Assembly: GCF_900108175.1 (NCBI RefSeq)
Contig: NZ_FNVO01000002.1
Location: 249,051-313,050, forward strand
From: Thermomonospora echinospora
Lineage (GTDB): Bacteria; Actinomycetota; Actinomycetes; Streptosporangiales; Streptosporangiaceae
Direction of reading: 5' to 3'
Length of the DNA stretch: 64,000 bases
The position numbers were made by a program, and so were the translations under genes. Positions 40,647 through 47,681 of this stretch are shown in pieces (within the stretch, counting starts at the first letter, position 1; each line of letters begins with the position of its first letter). The notes beneath the pieces were generated by a model. That model saw only the letters and a list, made by a program, of their open reading frames with translations, ran no database searches and was not told where the DNA came from.

Positions 40647-42296
40647 TGGAGACGGTTGTGGTGGTTGCGGAGGTCCGAAGTGGCCGCCGTGGCCCGGAGG
40701 GGGGTGTGGAGGTCCGAAGTGGCCGGCCGTTCCCGTGGGCGTCGCCGGAGGCTCGAACAGGGGCCTGCCCGCGCCGGGCGGGGGACGCCACCGTCCGAGT
40801 AGCGGCTCGGCGGGGCGCGGCGGCGCGGTCGGCGGGCGGGGGCCGGGCGGCGGGTCGGGCGCCTCGAACGACGGTGCCGCGGGCCGGGCGCCCGTCCCCG
40901 CCGTGAAGGACGGAACGGCCGGCGCGGGCCGTTGCGGCGGGCTCGTCTCGACGGCCGAGGGCGCGTCCGGGCGTTCGAACACCGGGGTGGACGGGGCCGG
41001 CGCGGGCGGCGCGCCGGGGTGGAACACCAGCGGCGGCGGCACCGGAGGCGGCGGCGGGACTGCGGCCATCGCCGGCTGGAGCCGCCAGGGCGACGGCCTG
41101 GTGCGGCGGTACAGCATGACGGCGATGGCCACGGCCACCGCCATGCCGGCGACGGTCAGCACGATGACGGCGACCGCCACCGGCTCGGTCCAGGGGGCCC
41201 GGTGGATCACCTTCACCGGGCCCGGGGCCGCGCCACCGAACCGCTGCCCGCTGGGCAGGGCGCCGGCCCCGCGCGGCGTCCTGGCCACCGCGTCCGCCGC
41301 GCGCAGCGCGTCCACCGCGTTGACCACGCCGAACCCCGTGGACGCGTCGTACTTGCCGGACGGGCGGAACCGGGTGCCGTCCAGCAGCGCCTGCCTGACC
41401 AGCGACGGCTTCATGTCGGGATGGCGGGAGCGGATCAGCGCGGCGATCCCGGAGACCAGGGCGCTGGAGTCGCTGGTGCCCTCGGTCAGGAAGTAGCCGT
41501 CGCCGGGCCCGGCCACTGGGATGGCCACCCCCGGGGCGGACAGCACCACCGAGTGGTTGCGGCTGGAGAACGGCGCCCGCTTGTGGGCGGTGTCGGTGGC
41601 GGCCACCGCGATGACGCCCGGATAGGACGCCGGGTAGGAGTAGGGCGCGAAACCGTCGTCGTCGAGCAGATCGCGCTTGCCGCCGTCGTTGCCCACCGCG
41701 GAGACCACGACCACGCCCTTGGTGATCGCGTACGCGACGGCCTCGCGGTCCTCGGAGGTGGGCCGGGTGTTGCCGAGCGAGAGGTTGATCACGTCGGCGC
41801 CGTGGTCGACGGCGTAGCGGATGCCCTTGGCCACCGCCTCCCTGGCCCCCCTGTCGGCACGGTAGGCGGCATAGCTCGGGTCGCCGGGCTCGGCGAGCAC
41901 CCGCAGCGCCAGGATCCTCGCCTCGGGGGCGATCCCGATCACCCCGTCCCGGCCGCCCGGGCCGTGGCCGTGGCCAGCGATCAGCGAGGCCATGCCGGTG
42001 CCGTGCCGTCCCTTGGGGACCCGCCGGCCGTCGATGCCGGCCAGCATGTTGGGGCCCACCGTCACCGAGCCGCGCAGGTCGGGCTGGTCCGGATCGACCC
42101 CGGAGTCGACGACCGCGACGGTCACCCCGGCGCCCCGAGTGATCTTCCACGCCTCCTCCGCGCCGAGGATCCGCAGGATCGGCCGCTGCCGGTCGCGGAT
42201 CTCGTCGGCGTGTGCGGGGGCGGTGGCGAACGTGGGTGCCAGGACGAGCGCGGCGGCCGCCAGCACCGTTCCCGCCCGTGCCGCCAACGCTCTCAT
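40530..42296 (-). CDS. mycP: Mycosin-like S8 serine protease with long Pro-rich tail
   Basis: The 588-residue protein has a signal peptide (VLAAAALVLAPTFATAPAHA) and a subtilisin fold with Asp in VAVVDSGVDPDQPDL, His in GRHGTGMASLIAG and Ser in GTSDSSALVSG. A C-terminal transmembrane segment follows (VAVAVIVLTVAGMAVAVAIAVMLY). This is the mycosin architecture of type VII secretion. Unlike standard mycosins it continues about 190 residues after the membrane helix in a Pro/Ala/Gly-rich tail with GHFGPP repeats. I chose ATG 42296 (GGAAGGGAAGG upstream). No other ESX genes are in the window. Confidence 0.88.
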   Translation of the reverse strand: MRALAARAGTVLAAAALVLAPTFATAPAHADEIRDRQRPILRILGAEEAWKITRGAGVTVAVVDSGVDPDQPDLRGSVTVGPNMLAGIDGRRVPKGRHGTGMASLIAGHGHGPGGRDGVIGIAPEARILALRVLAEPGDPSYAAYRADRGAREAVAKGIRYAVDHGADVINLSLGNTRPTSEDREAVAYAITKGVVVVSAVGNDGGKRDLLDDDGFAPYSYPASYPGVIAVAATDTAHKRAPFSSRNHSVVLSAPGVAIPVAGPGDGYFLTEGTSDSSALVSGIAALIRSRHPDMKPSLVRQALLDGTRFRPSGKYDASTGFGVVNAVDALRAADAVARTPRGAGALPSGQRFGGAAPGPVKVIHRAPWTEPVAVAVIVLTVAGMAVAVAIAVMLYRRTRPSPWRLQPAMAAVPPPPPVPPPLVFHPGAPPAPAPSTPVFERPDAPSAVETSPPQRPAPAVPSFTAGTGARPAAPSFEAPDPPPGPRPPTAPPRPAEPLLGRWRPPPGAGRPLFEPPATPTGTAGHFGPPHPPPGHGGHFGPPQPPQPSPAAGGVSFERPQPPPAVDGPRSGPPQPPPAANEAPPEQP

Positions 42297-42316
42297 CGGC
42301 CGCCTTCCCTTCCGGC

Positions 42317-43102
42317 TCAGCACTGCCAGTCGGCGCTGGTGCAGTCGGGCAGCGCCCGGGTGGACAGGGTCTGGGCGATCGTGTGCCCGAGCTGGGGGAC
42401 GAGGCCGAACAGGTCGTCGGGCCGCTGCTTGCCGGCGACCGCCGTGGCCGGCCGGCCGTCCGACTGCCCGGCGGTGGTCAGCACCAGGTAGGGGCCGCCG
42501 CGCTCGGCCGTCCCGGACTGGCGGGCGGCGTCGTCGAACCTGGCGGCCACGGTGCCGGGGAAGGCCGCCGCGCGCAGCGCCGTGGGCGAGCCGGGGATCT
42601 CCTGGCGGGCCTGGTAGGCGGCCTGCTGGTCGGGGAAGACGACCACGCCCACCGTCACCACCACCCCTTCGAGCTGATCGGCGTACGTGGCGCGCAGCAC
42701 GGCGCGGCAGCCGTGGCGCTGCAGGACGGTGGCGGTGGCGGCGTCCACCGAGCCGGCGCAGTCGGTCTCGGGCGCGATTCCGGCCCGGGTGGCGTACTCG
42801 ACCTCCTCGGTGCCGGGCAGGTAGGTCAGCCGCTCGGGGAAGATCCGCCCGGCGGGCCAGGCCCGCCAGCGGCGGGCCACCTCGGCGTCGGCCGCCCGGC
42901 GCAGCTCGGCGGCGGTCGGGTCACGGGTCAGGATCCGTACGGCGCCGGTGACGGAGACCACGCTCAGCACCAGGTAGCCGACCGCGACCGCCAGCGCCAC
43001 CCACACCCAGTGGCGTCCGCGCAGGCCGAGGATCCTGCGCGCGTCCTGCGGAGCCCGCGCAGGTGAGGGCTCCGGCGGAGGACGAAACGGCTGGAGGGCC
43101 AC
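42317..43102 (-). CDS. Membrane-anchored protein paired with mycosin
   Basis: The 261-residue protein has a Pro-rich cytoplasmic N-terminus, one transmembrane helix at about residues 32-55 (WVWVALAVAVGYLVLSVVSV), and an extracytoplasmic domain with cysteines near CAGSVDAATATVLQRHGC and at the C-terminus (DCTSADWQC). GTG 43102 is the start. Its stop lies 20 bp before the mycosin start, so the two are probably co-expressed. No family is recognised. It may be a substrate or regulator of the mycosin, by position only. Confidence 0.75.
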   Translation of the reverse strand: MALQPFRPPPEPSPARAPQDARRILGLRGRHWVWVALAVAVGYLVLSVVSVTGAVRILTRDPTAAELRRAADAEVARRWRAWPAGRIFPERLTYLPGTEEVEYATRAGIAPETDCAGSVDAATATVLQRHGCRAVLRATYADQLEGVVVTVGVVVFPDQQAAYQARQEIPGSPTALRAAAFPGTVAARFDDAARQSGTAERGGPYLVLTTAGQSDGRPATAVAGKQRPDDLFGLVPQLGHTIAQTLSTRALPDCTSADWQC

Positions 43103-43203
43103 GTCTCACAACATAATGCCCGTCGGCGCTATCCGCGCATACGAGTGAAGCCTCCCGAATCGGAAGGCTTCACCCACGCGGCGTCAGCGCGCACCGGACC
43201 GGC

Positions 43204-43398
43204 TCACCGGCCGAAACCGCGCCGGACGTCCTTGGCCGCGTCCTTGACGCGCTCCCCGGCCTGCTTCATCCCGCCGGCGGCCCGGTCCCCGCGTCCCTCG
43301 CTCTCCAGGTAAGGATCGCCGGTCCGGCGGCCCGTCTCTTCCTTGCCGCGACCCTTGACCTGCTGCGCCTTGTTCTTGAGCTTGTCCAGAAGACTCAT
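43204..43398 (-). CDS. CsbD-family stress protein
   Basis: The 64-residue protein begins MSLLDKLKNKAQQVKGRGKEETGRRTGDPYLESEGRGD and continues GGMKQAGERVKDAAKDVRRG, the characteristic CsbD-like pattern of amphipathic, Lys/Glu/Gln-rich repeats. CsbD proteins are small, largely disordered general-stress proteins of unknown mechanism. ATG 43398 has GGCAGGAAG upstream. It is followed on the minus strand by the membrane protein and mycosin genes after about 100 bp. Confidence 0.9.
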   Translation of the reverse strand: MSLLDKLKNKAQQVKGRGKEETGRRTGDPYLESEGRGDRAAGGMKQAGERVKDAAKDVRRGFGR

Positions 43399-43447
43399 CT
43401 TCCTGCCTTTCGGGTCTTTTCCTGCTCACCGGCGGATCGGCCGCCGG

Positions 43448-43630
43448 TCAGGCGGACGTGCGGATCTGGTTGCGGATCCGCGCCGCCTCCTGGTGGATGC
43501 GGACCTCGGTGTCCAACAGTCGCGCCTCGGCCTTCTCGGTGCGCAGCCGGGCACGCAGTTCCCGGAAACTCGGCGCCCGCCGCCGTTCCTGAGGGGCCCG
43601 GCGCCCGGTGGTCCGCCTGAAGAACCGCAT
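43448..43630 (-). CDS. Small basic hypothetical protein (60 aa)
   Basis: The 60-residue protein starts at ATG 43630, with a near-perfect ribosome binding site AAGGAG 7 bp upstream. It is highly basic and helical (MRFFRRTTGRRAPQERRR, FRELRARLRTEKAEARLLDTEVRIHQEAARIRNQIRTSA) and may form a coiled coil. It sits 49 bp ahead of the CsbD-like gene on the same strand, so the two may be one stress operon. No family is recognised. Confidence 0.7.
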   Translation of the reverse strand: MRFFRRTTGRRAPQERRRAPSFRELRARLRTEKAEARLLDTEVRIHQEAARIRNQIRTSA

Positions 43631-43799
43631 CTGGTCACTCCTTCGCTCGTGTCGCCTACCGATGCCCGCTATCACCCGTTTCATGCCGGGAACGGGCCGG
43701 GTTCGGGAATGAGCTGCGGCATGGCAAGGTTGTGCAGAGACGGGATCGCCGCCGGGCGGCGTCCCACCGCCCTTACCGGCTGAGCACAGGAGCATCACC

Positions 43800-44981
43800 G
43801 TGTCGTTGCCCCCTCTGGTCGAGCCCGCTGCGGAGCTCACCCGTGAAGAGGTCAACCGCTACTCGCGGCACCTGATCATTCCCGACGTCGGGATGGCGGG
43901 CCAGAAACGGCTCAAGAACGCCAAGGTCCTGTGCGTGGGCGCCGGAGGCCTCGGCTCGCCGGCGCTGATGTACCTCGCCGCCGCCGGCGTGGGAACGCTC
44001 GGGATCATCGACTTCGACGTCGTGGACGAGTCCAACCTGCAGCGCCAGGTGATCCACCGGCAGTCGTCGCTGGGCATGCCCAAGGCCGAGTCGGCCGCGG
44101 CCACGGTCCGCGAGATCAACCCGCTGATCGACGTGGTGGTGCACAACGTCGCGCTCGACCGCGACAACGTGCTGGAGATCTTCTCCGGCTACGACCTGAT
44201 CCTGGACGGCACCGACAACTTCGCCACCCGCTACATGGTCAACGACGCGGCGGTGCTGCTCGGCAAGCCGTACGTGTGGGGCTCGATCTACCGGTTCGAC
44301 GGCCAGGCCAGCGTGTTCTGGGCCGAGCACGGCCCCTGCTACCGCTGCCTGTACCCCGAGCCGCCGCCGCCCGGCATGGTGCCCTCGTGCGCCGAGGGCG
44401 GGGTGCTCGGCGTGCTGTGCGCCTCCATCGGCTCCATCCAGGTCAACGAGGCCATCAAGCTGCTGGCCGGCATCGGCGAGCCGCTGGTCGGCCGGCTGAT
44501 GATCTACGACGCCCTGGAGATGAGCTACCGCACCGTCAAGGTCCGCAAGGACCCCGAGTGCGCACTGTGCGGTAAGAACCCCACCATCACCGAGCTGATG
44601 CCCGACTACGAGGCGTTCTGCGGCACGGTGTCCGAGGAGGCCAGCGAGGCCGCCAAGGACTCCACCATCTCCGTCCACGAGCTCAAGGCGATGCAGGACC
44701 GCGGCGAGGACGTCTTCCTGGTGGACGTCCGCGAGCCCAACGAGTACGAGATCGTCTCCATCCCGGGCGCCACGCTGATCCCCAAGGGCGAGTTCCTCAA
44801 CGGCTCGGCCCTGGAGCGGCTGCCCCAGGACAAGAAGATCGTGCTGCACTGCAAGTCGGGCGTCCGCTCGGCCGAGGCGCTGGCCGTGGTCAAGAACGCC
44901 GGCTTCACCGACGCCGTGCACGTCGGCGGCGGCGTGCTGGCCTGGGTCAACCAGATCGACCCCAGCCTGCCCTCCTACTGA
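43800..44981 (+). CDS. moeZ: MoeZ: adenylyltransferase/sulfurtransferase (ThiF-rhodanese)
   Basis: The 393-residue protein joins an E1-like ThiF/MoeB domain (VGAGGLGSPALMYLAAAGVG nucleotide loop, NLQRQVIH) to a C-terminal rhodanese domain with active-site Cys in LHCKSGVRSAE. Zinc-binding cysteine pairs are visible (CYRC and CALC). It adenylates and then thiolates the C-terminal glycine of sulfur-carrier proteins for molybdopterin, thiamine and other sulfur-containing metabolites. The start is GTG 43800 with CAGGAG upstream. A terminator follows. Rv3206c is the equivalent. It could work with MoaE at 2912. Confidence 0.95.
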   Translation: MSLPPLVEPAAELTREEVNRYSRHLIIPDVGMAGQKRLKNAKVLCVGAGGLGSPALMYLAAAGVGTLGIIDFDVVDESNLQRQVIHRQSSLGMPKAESAAATVREINPLIDVVVHNVALDRDNVLEIFSGYDLILDGTDNFATRYMVNDAAVLLGKPYVWGSIYRFDGQASVFWAEHGPCYRCLYPEPPPPGMVPSCAEGGVLGVLCASIGSIQVNEAIKLLAGIGEPLVGRLMIYDALEMSYRTVKVRKDPECALCGKNPTITELMPDYEAFCGTVSEEASEAAKDSTISVHELKAMQDRGEDVFLVDVREPNEYEIVSIPGATLIPKGEFLNGSALERLPQDKKIVLHCKSGVRSAEALAVVKNAGFTDAVHVGGGVLAWVNQIDPSLPSY

Positions 44982-44991
44982 CCCGACCCGC

Positions 44992-45032
44992 CGCGACGGC
45001 CCCGGACCCCACCCCGGTCCGGGGCCGTCGCG
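44992..45032 (+). terminator. Intrinsic terminator after moeZ
   Basis: A perfect 17-bp G/C-rich inverted repeat (44992-45008 and 45016-45032, loop 7 nt) begins 11 bp after the moeZ stop, between convergent genes. It probably acts on both sides. Confidence 0.75.
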
Positions 45033-45072
45033 CGTCCACCGGCCCGTCCACCGGTCCGTTCACCGGGGCGGC

Positions 45073-45729
45073 TTACTGCGGGGTGACGCCGGTCTGCACC
45101 GCCAGGACGGCCAGGCGGATGCGGTTGGGGCAGCCGGTCTTGCGCATCAGGCTGGCCACGTGGGTCTTGACCGTGGTGACGCCCAGGTGCAGCCGGTCGG
45201 CGATCTCACCGTTGGACAGCCCGGCGCCGACCATCGCCAGCACCTCGCGCTCGCGGCCGGTCAGCTCCGGCACCTCGTGCGCCGGGACGGCGGCCTCCTG
45301 CGGGCTGCGCGCCCGCACCGCCTGGTCGACCAGCCGGCCCAGCACGGCCTGGCTGAAGGGCTGCTCGCCGGCGGCGGCCTTGCGGATGGCGGCCAGCAGT
45401 TCCTCCGGCGGGGAGTCCTTGACCAGGAAGCCGAACGCCCCGGCCGCCAGCGCGGGATACAGGTGGTCGTCGTCGCCGAACGTGGTCAGCGCCACGACTC
45501 GGCTGGCCGGGCGGGCCTGCATGATCCGGCGAGTGGCGGTGATGCCGTCCACGCCGGGCATCCGCAGGTCCATCAGGACAACGTCCGGCTGCAGCTCGGT
45601 CACCAGCCGCTGCACGTCCCGGCCGTCGGCGGCCTCGCCGACCACCTCCAGGTCGGGGGCCGACTCGCAGAGCATCCGCAGCCCCATCCGGACCAGGTGC
45701 TGGTCGTCGACGAGCAGGATCCGGATCAC
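45073..45729 (-). CDS. NarL/LuxR-type response regulator
   Basis: The 218-residue protein has a receiver domain (ILLVDDQ, phospho-acceptor Asp54 in VVLMDLRMPG, ALTTF and LVKDSPPEEL with the conserved Lys) and a LuxR DNA-binding domain (ELTGREREVLAMVGAGLSNGEIADRLHLGVTTVKTHVASLMRKTG). Its start overlaps the end of the sensor kinase gene, so the two are translated together. The target genes are unknown. The divergent membrane protein and MMPL transporter genes are plausible targets. Confidence 0.93.
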   Translation of the reverse strand: MIRILLVDDQHLVRMGLRMLCESAPDLEVVGEAADGRDVQRLVTELQPDVVLMDLRMPGVDGITATRRIMQARPASRVVALTTFGDDDHLYPALAAGAFGFLVKDSPPEELLAAIRKAAAGEQPFSQAVLGRLVDQAVRARSPQEAAVPAHEVPELTGREREVLAMVGAGLSNGEIADRLHLGVTTVKTHVASLMRKTGCPNRIRLAVLAVQTGVTPQ

Positions 45730-47066
45730 CGGCCGGGCCCTCCCAGCGGCCCGCCCCGGTCCAGCGTGCCCAGCGGCCGCTCGGGCGGCGGCGCGGAGAA
45801 CGTGGCCAGCGCCGGGGCCTGCGGCGCCGGGCCCGCCACGGCGTCCGTCCCGGGAGCGGCCACCGGCCCGTCGGACGGCGCGGTGCCCGATGGCAGCTCG
45901 GCCAGTAGCCGCCAGCCCCGCCCACCCGGCACCGGGCCCGCCGCCAGCCGCCCGCCCAGCAGCTGCGCCCGCTCGGTCATGCCGATCAAGCCGTGCCCCC
46001 CGGATCGCACCGTCGCGCCCACCCCCGCCGCGGCCGGATCCGGCCGGCCGCCGTCATCGACGATCTCCAGCCGCACCGTATCGCCGTCCAGCCGTACCGA
46101 GAAGCGGGCGGATGCGGCCGGGCCGGCGTGCCGGGCCACGTTCGCCATGCCCTCCTGGGTCAGCCGCAGGATGGTCAGCCCGCGCACTGCGTCCAGCCCG
46201 CCGATCGCCGGGTCGACGTCGGCCGACACGGTCAGCCCGGTCTGCCGGCCGCGCTCCAGCGCCGCCTCCAGCGCCTCCACCAGCCCGGCCGGCTCCACCA
46301 GCGACACCGCCGGGTCGTCGTGCACCTGGGCCGGGTCGCGCAGCAGCGCCACCAGCCGGCGCAGGTCGGCCAGCGCCGCCGCCCCGGACCCGTGCAGGTC
46401 GTCCAGCACCTCGGTCATCCGTGGATCGACGTCGGTCAGCACGTGCCGGGCCACCCCGACCCGCAGCACCATCGACGACACGTGGTGCGCCACCAGGTCG
46501 TGCAGCTCCCGGGCGATGGCGGTGCGCTCGGCGGCACGGGCCGCCAGGGTCTCCGACCGGCGCCGCCGCTCCTCCTCGCAGACGCGCTCGCGGGCCTGCC
46601 GGGCGTTCTCGCGCATCAGCCGGACGTAGGCGCCGAACAGCAGCGGCAGCCCGGCCAGGATGCTCAGCCGGTACAGGGTCGGCAGCACCTGCGCCGAGGC
46701 GGCGTTCAGCGCGTGCAGGGTCAGCAGCACGGTGGTGACGCCGATCCCGGCCGCCAGCCGCCGGCCCGAGGTGCGCAGCGCCAGCTCGAACAGCGACACC
46801 GCGATCATCGCCTTCAGCGGCACCCCGACATGGGCGCCGAGCAGGTCGCCGCTCACCAGCAGCGCCGACAGGGTGACCGCCGCGGCCAGCGGGGCCCGGC
46901 AGCCGGCCAGGCAGACCGCCAGCGCGCCGAGCGCCAGCGCCCAGTCCCAGGGGTCCTCGGGCCGGTGCAGCAGCCGCAGGTCGCCCAGTGCCAGGACGGA
47001 CAGCACGACGAAGCGGGCGGGGGCCAGCTGGTCGTCGAAGATCCGTTCCATCCACCGGGTCAGCAC
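45726..47066 (-). CDS. Membrane sensor histidine kinase (HisKA_3 type)
   Basis: The protein of about 446 residues has 4-5 hydrophobic segments in its first 130 residues (FVVLSVLALGDL, WALALGALAVCLAGC, LAAAVTLSALLVSGDLLG), a HisKA_3 dimerisation helix with phospho-His in RTAIARELHDLVAHHVSSMVL, and an ATPase domain (TQEGMANVARHA, VRLEIVDDGG, GHGLIGMTERAQLLGG). A non-conserved Pro/Ala-rich tail of 50 residues follows the catalytic domain. The start is GTG 47066 or ATG 47051. It forms a pair with the response regulator immediately downstream. Confidence 0.9.
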   Translation of the reverse strand: MLTRWMERIFDDQLAPARFVVLSVLALGDLRLLHRPEDPWDWALALGALAVCLAGCRAPLAAAVTLSALLVSGDLLGAHVGVPLKAMIAVSLFELALRTSGRRLAAGIGVTTVLLTLHALNAASAQVLPTLYRLSILAGLPLLFGAYVRLMRENARQARERVCEEERRRRSETLAARAAERTAIARELHDLVAHHVSSMVLRVGVARHVLTDVDPRMTEVLDDLHGSGAAALADLRRLVALLRDPAQVHDDPAVSLVEPAGLVEALEAALERGRQTGLTVSADVDPAIGGLDAVRGLTILRLTQEGMANVARHAGPAASARFSVRLDGDTVRLEIVDDGGRPDPAAAGVGATVRSGGHGLIGMTERAQLLGGRLAAGPVPGGRGWRLLAELPSGTAPSDGPVAAPGTDAVAGPAPQAPALATFSAPPPERPLGTLDRGGPLGGPGR

Positions 47067-47105
47067 ATCCCGATGGTAGGTCGGCGGCCCGTCCCGGCGG
47101 CTCCT

Positions 47106-47136
47106 CCACCTGGAGGAGGAGCCCTCCTCCAGGTGG
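47106..47136. promoter_or_regulatory. 13-bp inverted repeat in divergent promoter region
   Basis: CCACCTGGAGGAG (47106-47118) and its exact reverse complement (47124-47136) are separated by 5 nt. The element sits in the 157-bp gap between the sensor kinase gene and the divergent membrane protein gene, 40 bp upstream of the kinase start. It could be an operator for the neighbouring response regulator. Confidence 0.6.
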
Positions 47137-47223
47137 CCGCCGGACGGGCCCGCGGGCGGAAGCCCGGCCACCGGTCCTGGCGGAAGGGTGTGAGTCGTTG
47201 CCACGCGATTGGAGGGACCCGAG

Positions 47224-47634
47224 ATGGAGGTCCTGCGCATAGTCCTGTTGATCGGCCACTTCGCGGCCCTGGCGGTGCTGCTGGGCGCGTTCGTCGGCCA
47301 GCTGGCCGCCGGCCGCGTGTTCGGCGCCGCGATGGTGGGGGCCGCCGGAGCGCTGCTGGGCACCGGGCTGCTGCTGGTGGCCGTACGCGCGGCCGACGAC
47401 CTGTCCGTCAACGGGCCGAAGATCGGCGTCAAGCTCGCCATCGCCGCCGCGGTGCTCGGCTGTGCGCTGGTCGGCCGCCGGCGCACCGCCACGGCGGTGG
47501 CCGCCCCCGTCCCGGCCGGGGGCGCTGTCCCCGTCTCGCCCCCGGCCGGGGCCCGCTCCTCCGCCGTCGGGCTGTTCTACGCGGCCGGGCTGCTGACCAT
47601 CGCCAACGTCGCGGTCGCCGTGGCGTGGACGTGA
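47224..47634 (+). CDS. Small integral membrane protein
   Basis: The 136-residue protein has about four hydrophobic helices (LRIVLLIGHFAALAVLLGAFVG, VFGAAMVGAAGALLGTGLLLV, GVKLAIAAAVLGCALVG, AVGLFYAAGLLTIANVAVAVA). A Pro/Ala-rich loop lies before the last one. ATG 47224 has GGAGGGACCCG upstream. Its stop is 47 bp before the MMPL transporter, suggesting an operon. No specific function can be assigned. Confidence 0.8.
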   Translation: MEVLRIVLLIGHFAALAVLLGAFVGQLAAGRVFGAAMVGAAGALLGTGLLLVAVRAADDLSVNGPKIGVKLAIAAAVLGCALVGRRRTATAVAAPVPAGGAVPVSPPAGARSSAVGLFYAAGLLTIANVAVAVAWT

Positions 47635-47681
47635 CCGGCCCGCCCACAGCCGGCCCGCCCACAGGACGAACGGAGGGGAAC

